A DNA stretch of 64,000 nucleotides from Adineta vaga (Eukaryota; Rotifera), in NCBI GenBank assembly GCA_021613535.1, contig CP075494.1, positions 7,750,001-7,814,000 of the forward strand, read 5' to 3'. The notes under the pieces are model-generated. The model saw only the letters and a list, made by a program, of their open reading frames with translations, did no database searches and was not told the DNA's origin. This document shows, piece by piece, positions 38,701 through 50,033 of the stretch. The position numbers and the translations under genes are program-made. Position 1 is the first letter of the stretch. Every line of letters starts with the position of its first letter.

Positions 38701-41700
38701 AAAATCTTCGGCTTCCTGATTTGAAAAAACAAAAAGATCATATGAGAAGAAAGATAAAAGAAATCATACATATTTATTGATGAATATTTTCACTTGTGTG
38801 TAAGAATTTTGTCGTAGTTGTTGCCATAAATTATTATAATTGAGACATTTAAATTCAACAGCAATGGAAAAATCCTGAAAGATAAATAGAATTTAAATCA
38901 ATAGTTTATTGATAGATACTTACATCAATCAAAGTTTTAGCTAAATGACAAACGCGTGTAACTCGTTGTTTGATTGTATCGAACTCGCGACGAAATTCAC
39001 GTGTACTGGAGATTATATCATTTCTATATGTGATAAGAAAACGTTCGAAAGAATAATAAGTTTTCTAGGCATATCAAATGTAGTTTTTACTTCTTTTGAT
39101 CGGAAAATGATGAAGTTGCATCGCTTAGTGTTGATTCGCAATGAGTTAAATCAGGTGGAACACTTGCCGATGTATGAAGTATTGGTAGTTTGATTGATTC
39201 ACAAACAACACTATGAAATAGGATAACATTTATTTGTCTGACCGATTGAAAAAAAAACTATCTTTTTCTAGTACGACTTCTTATGTACTTTTAAAGAAAT
39301 GAAATACATAGTACTATCGAAAACTTCTTTCTATTTGAAAATTTTCATAGATATCATCTTACTCAGCGGAATAACATCCATCATTCATATTCGATGCTTC
39401 ACCCATATCAATTGCGAAAACTTGGTAATATTTTTCAGTTTTGCCATTTAATATTTCTCTCAATTGATCAAAAATTCTTTGTGTCAATGCACTAAAAGAG
39501 AATTTGGAAAAAAATGTATATGCTTTCTTTTTTTGATCGAATATTTTCTACCAAAAATCTAAACATAAATCACGAATTTCTGTTCGATTTTCCAATGTTA
39601 CTGTTAAATCTCGAGAAAAATAATATTCTTTGATTAATTCAGATGTTTCTTCATCAACAAAATGATACTGTATAAGATTTCCTTCATTATTCGGACTCAT
39701 ATCTTCATCTTCTTGAGCACCAAATGTTCTATTGATACAAACTGTACTCAAACATTGTTTATAATGCTAAAAAGATAATCGCATTAGAAAATTTTATTGA
39801 AAGAAAAGATATTAGAAACATACTGTATAAAGTTTATTTGTATTTTCATCGAATTCGGTCAATTCAGCGATTAATAAACGATGAGAAACAAAATGTTCCA
39901 TCATTCGAATACTATACAAACGAGTAGCTAATGCATCTCTAAAGATAGAGTTGTTAGATCGTTGTAGATTTCGTTTCAATGAATAACAAACCTTAAAATT
40001 AATTTTGCTTCACGTACAAGCTAGAAAGAAAAGATGTATATATGCATAGAATTAATCCATCGATCTTTACTTGTTGTCGACAAAGTGAATCAATTTCAAC
40101 TGCATCACTATTAATCGGTGGTTTGTCATAGAGTCTTAAGCATTCATTCATGACGTCCAATAAAACATTATTAATGAAGAAATATAAAGGTAGCAATGAT
40201 GGTAAACCTAATTGTTGATGTAATTCAAGCCAATTATGTTTGAAAATGTCATCCGTATGTGAAATGATAGTTTTGATTGTTGGACAAGCTTTTAATACAT
40301 GAATAAGCCATTTTTCAATGGTTAATTCTCTCATATTTATATCAGTTGTTGAATTTTCAATAGTTGGATTATCTGTATCAACAAGTTTATCTTCTGTTTC
40401 GTCATTATTACATTGAATATTCACTTTTGATGATGGAACATCAGATGATAAAAAACCAACAATAGTTTGTCCGATCTTTGCTTTTTGTTGATCTGTCTTT
40501 TGCAATAAAGCTAAACGGGTTTTGATTAGAACTGGTGCAACACGTTCGATTAATGTTCGTGCTAATCCGTCATATTTGACTAGATAAGAACGTTCGTCCA
40601 TGTAATCCACAAAATTTCTAAATTGATGAAAAGATTTTAGTATAGAAAACAAAGTGAATAGGTTTTTTGTATGTACTGATAGCAAGCATTACGAGTTAAT
40701 TTACTAATCGGCGGATTTGCTGTATTAGAAGTTGATTCATCTGAAACAATACGAAAATATTACGAGAAGAAGTAATGTTCGATGAAAGTAATTACCTTCG
40801 AGATGAGAGGAATGATCAGATGGTTGTTCAGGCCAATAATTCTAAAATATAAAGAAGAAATCAATAGATCGAACACTCGATTAACTATTGTATTTTTGTA
40901 TAACTTTGCTAGAAATTCGTTTTAAGTTTCGAAAGATTTCATCTGTGCAGACAAATCAATTGATATGTATTTACTGTTATGAGTACTATTACGTTAATTC
41001 TTCTAAACAAGATCCAATCGATCAATAATTTCAACTACATATATATATATATATGATGAGCTTTTCTTCAAAACTCTATACATACTTTAGGTAACATATC
41101 ACTATCTCCACTATGTTCAGATTCACATTCGCTTCCAATTTCTTCATCAACATCATCATCATCATCATCAGATTCTTCACTTGTTGTGATAAAATCAGCA
41201 CTATTCTCATCTCCCCGTTTAGCTTTTCGTTCACGGCTTGTTGCTATCGAACGCACATGTAATTTTGGCCAATCATCACAATCATCACAACGTAATATAC
41301 CACTCAATTTCTTAACTGCTATCGTTAATTCATAATAAAGATTAAACCAAACAAAAAGTGCATCAAGTCGTTGATGAAATATTGCTAAGGATTGATCTGT
41401 TTGATCGTTATTGATATGATTCAAACAAAAGAATGTACATTGTTCATCGGCTAGATCGAATATCTTTTTCAAATCATACTCTGTTTGTTTACAATCACGA
41501 ATATAATCTGGAGATAAGGTACGAAAAAATCGTAATGGATGATCAAGAAATGAACGATGCTCAGGACTTATAACTTCACTTTTCGATTCAACACTAATAA
41601 AACGAGTTAATGATGGTGATGACGTATTTGATGATTCATTACTTGCAACATGACCATCTAAATAAAACAGAAAATGAAAAGTACTGATAAATCATTTATC

Positions 41701-44051
41701 TCAATCTTCTTTAAGAACATTTCGAAGTATAAAAATTGATATAACTTACCTTTACTGTGATCATCTTTATCGTCATCATCATCATCATGTCGATTGACTA
41801 CATGTAACGTATCATTATTAGTAATTGATAATTCTTTTACACTATCAGTTAAGAAAGCATAATGATGCGAACGATTCATTTGAAAATTAATAATTAAATC
41901 AATGAAAGTTTTCATTTCTGTGTTTGAATATCGTTGATTTATTGATGTTTGTTGAGATTGTTCGTATAGACGTGCTTGAATAAAATCACGCATTGATATA
42001 TTTTGTGATGAAAATGACATATTCGCTTGAAATGAACTATTTGAAAGGAATCTTAAATGTTCACTGAGAACATTTTCTATTTGACGAGTTGAAGACAATT
42101 TGGATTCTTGTTCTGGAGGTGGAGTATTTGGTTGATCAGATTTATTGAATAAATTTTTATGATCACGTGTATTTGTTGGTAAACTATTTGGATAACGACG
42201 ATGGGATGGACGTTTTCGTGGACTGGATAGTGTAATAGTTCGTGGTGTTGATTTGAAATTAGTAACAGAATTCGTTGCACTGGAATCGGAATGAACACTA
42301 CGAACGGATGTATAACTTTGAGTCATTGGATCGATGTAGGACATTTGTGGCATTAAAATATTGGATTTACTGTCGAGACGTTGAGATGTTTTTGATGAAG
42401 TTTCTGGTTCATTTTTTGAAGTAGTATTCAATGTATTATTCGAACGAAATGATGAACAAAACTAAAAAGAAATTTACGATTATTTAACAGAGATAATTTC
42501 TAGTAAACTTACCTCAGCAAACGAATTCGTGGTCGATTTTTGTTGTATTTGTTTCGGAGTTGGTAATGTTCGATGTCCATATTCATGTCGAGCGGAGATG
42601 ATTGCTTTTTTTTCTAATAACCACATTAATTGTTTGAGAACATTTCGTCGTTTATCAATAGGACCCTTTCGTGTATCTTTATCGACTTTTAGATTCTTCA
42701 TTTTGATATTGAAAACATCCATTTCATCATCACTGGAAGATAAACTTTGAGTACTTGGTGTTTCGTCCGAACTAGTTGAAACAGAACACGTACGTTGTTG
42801 ATGATGAAATACTACTTTTCGATGAATTGAAGTATCTTCATCGATACTCAATGATTGAAATTGTTCAGATGGAGTTGTTTCTAAATTTGTTGACTCAATT
42901 CCACTTCGGCCTGATGCATCGGAAATAATCGATTGATTTCGATCTGATGAAATAACGGAAGATGAAGAAGGTACCGGAAGAAAACGATTATTTTTCGAAT
43001 GAATTAAACAACTTCCCTGGGAAGATGTATTTGTATTTGATGGAGATAGAAAAACATTGTCAGATAGACTCGATGGTTGTCGACTTGTATTACTACCAGA
43101 TTGAAAAGCACCATTAGGCATCGAAAGAGCTGTTTGAAATTGTTTACGAAGAATTTGAGCATGTAATGATGGCGGTGGTGTATTAACAATGGAAGATTGG
43201 GAACGTTGAAATAGCGGTGGTTTTGATTTATTTGCATTCCAAGAAATACGTCGTCGTCGATGAGGTATTGTTGGTTTTAAATGTGTATCGAATGAAATGG
43301 AAGCATGAAATGAAACATTTGGCGTTTTCTTTGGATTTGCTCGAGTTGTTGGGGATCGACCTTCAAATTGGATTTGTTCTTCTTTTGCAATTAAAATCGG
43401 TTCAGGTTTCTTATCTATTTCAGAATCTTCTGATTCTGGTATAGGTAGAAATTTCATTGACATATCTTCTCCATCATTGTCATTATCATCATCAGCATTA
43501 ACTGAAGGATTCATTTCATCGTTATCTTTACAAAACGGTTGATCATTGTTTGGCATTGATGAACTACGTTGCAATTCACTAGAAAATGAAATCTGTTGAG
43601 AAGAATTAAAATCTAAATTGATCGATTGCTGTTGATCACATATGGTCGAAACATTCGAACCTCGTCGACTACGAATAGTACCTGGTTCAATTAATGTTAA
43701 TGGTAAAGATGGTGAACGTTCAAGTGTTGATAGTGATGTTTCTGTTGTTGAAGATTCAAGCCATGCTGCAACTGATCGATTATCAGTATGAACATTTGAT
43801 GATAATGATGATGATGGTAATGAGATAGTTGGGGACGAAATATCACCAACTAAAGATATTGATACAGGGGATTCAGATACTGCAGATTGTGAGACATCTG
43901 GATTCATTGTTTGAAGTATATTTTCTTCGTCATCATCAACAGGCTTAAACGGTGGTATCGATGTCATAATCGTTAAAGGATTTATTTGAACTTCAGATAT
44001 AGTTGGAGTATCCTCAGCCGAAGATTTTTCTTCATCAGCATTCAAATCCAT
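35793..44051 (-). CDS. MAP3K4: MAP3K4/MEKK4-like MAP kinase kinase kinase
   Basis: A multi-exon gene starting MDLNADEEKSSAED at 44051 and ending in exon 35793-35800. Checked exons include 42513-44051, 41750-42461, 41086-41657, 40796-40841 and 40677-40740, all in frame. The N-terminal third is Ser-rich and disordered. The middle matches the MEKK4 regulatory region (LRFFRTLSPDYIRDCKQTEY, and LPLYFFINNVLLDVMNECLR). A coiled basic helix (ERIAHKIKKLENELEKKFRER) precedes the kinase domain: FPWRRGTRIGQGGAGVAF (Gly loop), CMKEI (Lys), HPNIVRYFGIE, MEYC, HCDVKGDN, DFNLSHR, GTIYFKPPELV, SDIWALGC and LPWTNV. MEKK4 activates MKK3/6/4 and p38/JNK stress signalling. HRD is HCD and DFG is DFN here, while Lys, catalytic Asp, KGDN Asn and the Asp of DFN remain. 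Exons at 37.3-40.6 kb are only partly resolved. Confidence 0.88.
36430..36569 (-). other. Altered HRD and DFG motifs of the MAP3K4-like kinase
   Basis: The catalytic loop is His-Cys-Asp (36561-36569) and the magnesium-binding motif is Asp-Phe-Asn (36430-36438). The two lie on either side of a short intron with a normal splice junction, so neither change is a splice artefact. An HRD Arg to Cys change usually removes activation-loop-phosphate dependence. DFN kinases exist that keep activity. Confidence 0.85.
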
Positions 44052-46131
44052 CTAGAGAGATATTTATTTTTATTATTTCAAAAATAAAACAACATTCATT
44101 TTTTAACTCTTTATTTCAAATTTCTAAAACTTTACAAATATTGAATAAAAATGAAACGGTATGAATGTTAACCACATGAATCGATTCGTTAAGATAAAAA
44201 TCATTGATTCCATTCCATATGTATGCTAAAATAAATCATATATATGTTAAATAATGTATTTTTCTTCTCTTCTTTTTTCAGTACTTACGTACTCTAAATT
44301 TTTAATAATACGATTAAAAATTAACAATTATTCGTCTCGAAATTTGTAAACATGTTTGTGTATCATCACTAAATAAAAATAGAAACCTGCTAGATAATAA
44401 GTACACGGTCGGACAGATCAATTTAAATGCGGATGTTATGACAAACTTTCATGTCATTCTCTATTTAAAATCTAATTAGTTTCCCAACGTTTCTCTCAAC
44501 CAAGATTATTAACATAATTTTTCGCATTTTCATTTAACAGAAATATGTAAACACTTCGTTCGTTTCATACCAATCTTACTCGTTAACAGAACGAATCAAA
44601 CACAAGCATATTCATTGCTCTGGATCGTAGATATTGAATGTTTAAAATTTCTATAAAACAGCAAACATGTGTAATAATATATGCATGTAAATCATGTTTT
44701 AACCTGTTACTCGATCCTCTAAACCCATAAGAGTATATCAACACGATCATTGTAAACTTTTTATGACGCTCTGATCCATTTCTAAAATGTATACATCTAA
44801 CAATAACTATTCTAGATATACCAATTTACAAACCTTGTCATCAAAGCAGATGTAAACTTCTATTCCATCTTATTGAAAATAATGTATAAATCTTCATATT
44901 ACTTATTTATTTATTAACTGAAGAGTAACTTTCAATTATCCTTGAGTAATGTACCATTTGAATATAAACTCAATGACCAGTTTCGAATAACATTGTAAGC
45001 CCCTTTTTTTGTCAACATTTATCAGCTATATTCAGCTGTATGAATCAACGAGGTATAAAACAGAACAGTCAGGTGTAATAATGAAAACTGCCAATCGAAA
45101 AAATATTAACTCTTTATTTATTGATATATTAACGTTGACGATGGCGACCTCCTATGAAACAAGTACAAAGTATGATTGGTTTGTCTCTTTAGTATAGTAG
45201 AAAAAAAAATTTTGTTTTATGAGAAAAAGAAATAATATCATGGAAATAATATAATCTGAGGACAAATTCGTCTCATTTGTTCGATTACAAAAATTCAAAA
45301 GAAGAAAAACTCAAATGATAATTTAAATGCATGTCATGCGCTTCCTTTCATATATATGTTTAGAAATCTTCTCTACATGTCGTGCACTAATTCATTAATC
45401 CAGAAGAAATATTTCCTAAAGCATTTTACGATATATTATACATATGACAGATTGATTGATAATGAAAATCAAATCTACATAAAGAAGATTATCGAATGAA
45501 CATTCCAACGTTTTCTCGTTCATATATATATATTCAATACAAGGTGTTAATGTATAGTTCTTTTTATCATTTCAAAACATGCGTGAGAATTTTCATCAAT
45601 GATGGTGACAACTTTTTTCATTCTCTCTATATCTGTTCTTCGTCATCCTATAATTTATATTTCATTTATTCTCTCTCTCTCTCTCTCTCTCTCTTCTTTT
45701 TTGATTCGTTTCGATTGATGCACACACTCAAGACGAAAATGAGATATGTCTAATGTCTTTCGAACAATAGTCGTACATCTTCGTTATGCTTCAATGCGTT
45801 TGTTGAATGTGTGCGAACGAAAACGAAGATAGAAGCGGACATTTATATGATGGTGTAGGTTAAAGGTAGTCGTCGTTTGTGTCTTGTCTTTGTTTTTTTT
45901 ATAAACATCGTTTCGATCACCACTCTTGAAGAGAATCGGACTTGCAAGCAAAATCGATTCGAATATGTTCATTCTCTTCTAAGTGGCCCTCGTACGGTGT
46001 CAATCATCATTATCACAAGAAATACGACACATCTGGCAGATTTTCTCATGAAAAATAATCAGGTTTTTTTAAAATGAAGAAAAACAAGTGGGCTTTAGTT
46101 TGAATTTCTTTATTGACTAGTTGAGAAAAAA
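44052..46131. other. Intergenic, 2.1 kb
   Basis: Holds the MAP3K4 promoter and the upstream region of the plus-strand small secreted gene. It contains a (CT)12 run at 45671-45694. Small frames at 45009-45197, 45496-45753 and 45877-46077 have no signal peptide plus stop logic, no splice continuity and no similarity I recognise. Nothing else seen. Confidence 0.45.
45671..45694. repeat. (CT)12 microsatellite
   Basis: Twelve CT units, about 440 bp upstream of the small secreted gene. GA/CT runs can act as GAGA-factor-like sites in invertebrates, but no such role is shown here. Confidence 0.9.
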
Positions 46132-46670
46132 ATGCATACGATTTTGAATATTGTTATTTTTACTTTACTTGTAAATCTAAGTGTTTTACAAGTTCAAGGT
46201 AAAACAACTGATTATTTAGCGAAATTTTTTCAAACAAAAGATCCTGCTGATTTACATGAAGAAGCAAAAAAATTTCTCTTACTTTGGACTAATCAACAAC
46301 GCTCAACTACGGAAGGGTAACGATTCATTAAATCGAACCTATTCTTATTTGAAAATTTTTTTTTTCAAAGACACTGGTGTTGTGCAATAACTCCACCATC
46401 AATCCCCGTTTTTTCCAATACTGGTCATCTTTTACAGTAAGAAATCCAAAGAATTCCTTAGATTCTTTTAATTGAATGTTTAGTTATCAACCTCAACCGT
46501 GTCCTGATACACATATGGTTTGCTGCAAGGGATATATTAACATCCAAGGTCAATGTTTTTCTTTCGATGAAATCAAAGATATTCTTCCTGCTTGGCAAAC
46601 ACTTTTTGCTACATTCGGTTCATCGATGACAACTGAACAGATTCTTAATGCTGTTCATCAAATGGGTTAA
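46132..46670 (+). CDS. Small secreted six-cysteine protein, unidentified
   Basis: Three exons, 46132-46316, 46371-46436 and 46484-46670; 438 nt, 145 aa. The first intron is 54 bp and the second 47 bp, both GT-AG and phase-consistent. A clear signal peptide (MHTILNIVIFTLLVNLSVLQ then VQG) is followed by a charged helix (DPADLHEEAKKFLLLW) and a Cys-containing half: HWCCAITPP, QPCPDT, MVCCKGY and GQCFSF, six Cys in the order CC, C, CC, C. The C terminus is helical (ILPAWQTLFATFGSSMTTEQ). I do not recognise the family. Two CC pairs and an even Cys count suggest a disulphide-rich extracellular protein. The second exon ends in a splice site rather than the stop that the first frame alone would suggest. 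It converges with the GPCR whose stop is 101 bp away. Confidence 0.75.
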
Positions 46671-46771
46671 ATGAGAGAAGGAAAAAAAAGTGTCAAGATT
46701 CTTTCTTTTAAATTGAATAAAATCGCATAAAAAACATTGGAACATGAACTTGTTTTTCATCTTTATTTTGT

Positions 46772-47920
46772 TCAAAAATCTGGTTTGTGACTTACACGTC
46801 CTAATGATTGTGTTTGTTTTAAAAACAAACTTAATCTTTGTTCATCAACATCATCATGATGTGTATGACGGCTTGTTGCTGATTGTCGACGTGAATAATC
46901 CAAAAAATCAGATTTCTGTTGACGAGGAGGATGTCGATATTGACAAAGAAATTTATGAAATTCTTTTCGAAAGATCGGTCCACTTAATGTATAGACATAA
47001 AAGTGTGAAGCATGATTCAATTGATGTAAGAATATAAATATGATTGTACTTATCCATAATTGACAGATATATTCAATTTGGAATTGATGAGTAAAACCAG
47101 TACGAAGGAAATCATTAATTTCCGATGGTAATGATAAAATAATAAATAAGATCGATGTTAACAGAAGAAAACCAGTTAATTGTCGATCTTTTTCTTGTCG
47201 ACGACGTCGACGACGTGTTGATGCTGTTCGGGATAGAAAACCTTGTTTTCGTGTTAATCTTATAATTATACATATATTACAAACAAATATAATTAGAAAT
47301 GGTATTAGAACTGTTTTAATAATATCAATATAAGAATCATAATGATGAACATAGAAGTGTATGTATTCATTCGATGTTGGTAAACATGCACCTTGTTGAT
47401 CAACATGAAATCCATAGAGAAAATGACTATTAATTAAACTGAATACGAGAACAACCATTGCTATGAATAGTTTAGCAATAGATTTCCGACAAAAATGATA
47501 ATGTGCTGTTCGATATGATACTAAAACACAACGATCAATGGCAGCTAATGTTAACAAATAATTTGATATATCAGTTGAAGCATAAATAAGAAAGATAACA
47601 AGTTTACACATGTATGTATTGGATAAAAGTTGAATACCATAACCATAAAAAAGAAGATTTTCGACTGTATAACCGATTAAAACACAAATATCACTGACAC
47701 TTAAAGCAAGAAAATACATCGAACATGAACGAGAACGAAGTACTTTTCGACTAAAGACAATAATTGATAGACAATTTCCAATTAAACCAAGTATAACAGT
47801 TAATGTACCAGCATAACGAAGAAATGAAGCGATATCAAAGAGACATTGTGTTGTATAATTTGTTGAACTATTTCTTCCTAGATACATTATTAATGTTGTT
47901 GACCAATTTGATGCTGCCAT
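46772..47920 (-). CDS. Divergent intronless rhodopsin-like GPCR
   Basis: Single exon, 382 aa, seven hydrophobic segments. Two N-glycosylation sequons near the N terminus (NWS, NSS). TM1 ends VILGLIGNCLSIIVFSRK (GN motif) and TM2 has LALSVSDICVL. A Cys precedes TM3, which reads NYLLTLAAIDRCVLVSY, so DRY is DRC. ICL3 has a seven-residue basic cluster. TM7 reads HQLNHASHFYVYTLSGPIFR: NPxxY is replaced by NHASHFYVY. This pattern is seen in the large FMRFamide-receptor-like orphan families of rotifers and other spiralians. Ligand unknown. Lack of introns contrasts with every other long gene here and suggests origin by retroposition or an intronless expanded family. It converges with the small secreted gene to its left. 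Confidence 0.85.
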   Translation of the reverse strand: MAASNWSTTLIMYLGRNSSTNYTTQCLFDIASFLRYAGTLTVILGLIGNCLSIIVFSRKVLRSRSCSMYFLALSVSDICVLIGYTVENLLFYGYGIQLLSNTYMCKLVIFLIYASTDISNYLLTLAAIDRCVLVSYRTAHYHFCRKSIAKLFIAMVVLVFSLINSHFLYGFHVDQQGACLPTSNEYIHFYVHHYDSYIDIIKTVLIPFLIIFVCNICIIIRLTRKQGFLSRTASTRRRRRRQEKDRQLTGFLLLTSILFIILSLPSEINDFLRTGFTHQFQIEYICQLWISTIIFIFLHQLNHASHFYVYTLSGPIFRKEFHKFLCQYRHPPRQQKSDFLDYSRRQSATSRHTHHDDVDEQRLSLFLKQTQSLGRVSHKPDF

Positions 47921-48603
47921 TTGTGTTTGATGAGATGCCGGTTTTGAGTGATCTTATATTCTAAAACAAGAAAACGTTCTTTCTTTCTTTACTGATGCTG
48001 AAGTAGACAAGAAATTAATTTCTTCCTTTAGGAACTTTGACATAACATCAGGATTATCTTATAAACAACATCGGATTTATTTACCATATTAGTTTATGAC
48101 ATTCATTATATGTTATGTTTCATATCTCTCCGTCTGTCCACTGAAAGATAATACAGAAAAATATGATTGAAAAGTGAAATAAATCATAACTATAGATTCA
48201 TTGATTCTGTGAATAGAATAATTCATAGAAATCAATAAAACATAACAAAAAAAAAACAAGAATGAACTATAGTAATCATATTCTACATCGAAAGTTCATG
48301 TTCATTCGAGAATAAATTCATATTATTTCTTACTTGAAATCGAGTAACAATCTCGTAGGAAATTGTTTGAAATGAGTACTAAGAAGAAAAGAAAAACAAT
48401 GACAATGAGTTTTACTTCAACATAGACTTAGTTAATAATATAAATGTAATTTTCATAATCAAAGTATCTTGCAGAAAATGTTAGTGTCTTTGATCTATAT
48501 ATGACGATTGTGTGACAGAATGATGAATATCTTTTAACTATTTCATCGTAATGATACAATATAAATGAAGTTAATTCTATTCTTACTTCGAGCAGATACA
48601 TGC

Positions 48604-48627
48604 AAGAAGAAGAAGAAGAAGAAGAAG
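48604..48627. repeat. (AAG)8 microsatellite
   Basis: Eight perfect AAG units in the GPCR upstream region. Confidence 0.9.
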
Positions 48628-49878
48628 AATTTCTTTTCTTAACGCATCGCGATGCAAAGGAAAGAACACTAATGAATGTTAGAATAACTATCTACGATAG
48701 TTTCTTTTTTTCTTTCTCTTCCTTAACCTAGTTTCTCTACTTCGTATTTATCATGTGAATAATTCAATATTTCAAATCTTACATTGAATTTTTCAATCAC
48801 ACGAGAACATACATTACTATTCATAATTATTTTCTATATACCTTCGATACTATCAAAGATATGCATAGTTATTTTCTTTTACTACTCGTTTTTATTAGAA
48901 TATTACAGAAAAACAAACAAAGAAATCATCAGAAGTCACTTAGTATGATGATTCATTCGTTGTATAGAAATTTGACGTTTATTATCCTTATACAAAAATG
49001 TTTTCGCCGTAAAAGACAATCAAGACAATAGTTTGACGTATAGATTTATTCAATCATAGATATGAGCAGATGGTAACTTGATTAACGAAGAAGAAGAAAA
49101 AGAAGAAGTTCATCGTGATGAAAAATACTCTGACAATTGAATTGTAAATTATTGTCCCACATATCGATCTTATTTAGTTCTGCTGATAAAATAATATTAT
49201 TATAGACATTATTACTATGTGCGTGCCTTACACATTAATATCAAGGGGCGAGAGAGTAAAGAAAAAGTTGAGATATTATATGGACCTTGAAAACGTAATT
49301 TCGTTTATAAATTGAATAAATATAAAAGGAAGAAGAAAGTGTAAATTAATGAACACTTTAAGTTCACTTTACTAGTAATTTACCTATACTTGAGATAAAT
49401 TTTGTTTGAACACGATCAAGTACTATACTTTTCTCTTTCGTTTCTTTAAATATAAATATATTCAATGGTCTTATACCAAATATTACAATCAGGTCTAGTT
49501 TATCAGACAGATAGACGTATGATTCTCTTTATTAACATAATAATACAATAAGGAAACAGTCGAGATAGAATTTATTAACACTCGACAATAATGAAATTCT
49601 ATCCACGTCAAATAAGACTAATAACATATCGGCTGTTTCTGTTAGATGTATTCGAAGAGATCGATCATGGCTTTGTATAAACATATGCTGTCTTGAAGGC
49701 GAGCTTTGATGGTTGATGGTATGTCACAAAGAGACGACTTATGAAATCTATCTTTCTTGAAATTCTATCGAAATACAAATTTCTCATAACAAAAAATGGA
49801 TTGAATATTTGGAACGCCATCTATTGAAATAATAGTTTAAAACAAATAGATTTGATTTTTTTTTATTTCTCTCACTTG

Positions 49879-49902
49879 CTCGCTCGCTCGCTCGCTCTCT
49901 CT
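49879..49902. repeat. CTCG/CT simple repeat
   Basis: CGCT units (x4) passing into CT units, just upstream of CEP89. Confidence 0.8.
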
Positions 49903-50033
49903 CACGTACTTGACAATTTCTATTAACAACAGAGAGAGTAATGGTAGTTACGTCAAAATGAGTCAATATTATAGACGTGTAGATATGTTCTTCTGTTTTT
50001 CTTTTCTTCTTTTGAAATCTCATCGATACAAGC

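Larger units (their letters stand above)
47921..50033. promoter_or_regulatory. Divergent intergenic region between GPCR and CEP89
   Basis: 2.1 kb between a minus-strand and a plus-strand start, so it holds both promoters. Contains (AAG)8 at 48604-48627, a looser GAAGAAGAAGAAAAAGAAG stretch near 49088 and a CTCG/CT run at 49879-49902 about 130 bp upstream of CEP89. No ORF with coding character. Confidence 0.45.

Noticed and set aside
45009-46077. Several 60-85-codon plus frames between MAP3K4 and the secreted gene
   Set aside because: Composition follows simple repeats (CT run, A-tracts); no conserved motif and no supporting splice sites.
49910-50033. Extension of CEP89 upstream of 50034 in one long frame
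   Set aside because: Reading through the 50067-50137 intron gives a Lys/Cys/Phe-rich run unlike CEP89. Splicing from the ATG at 50034 gives the conserved N terminus.
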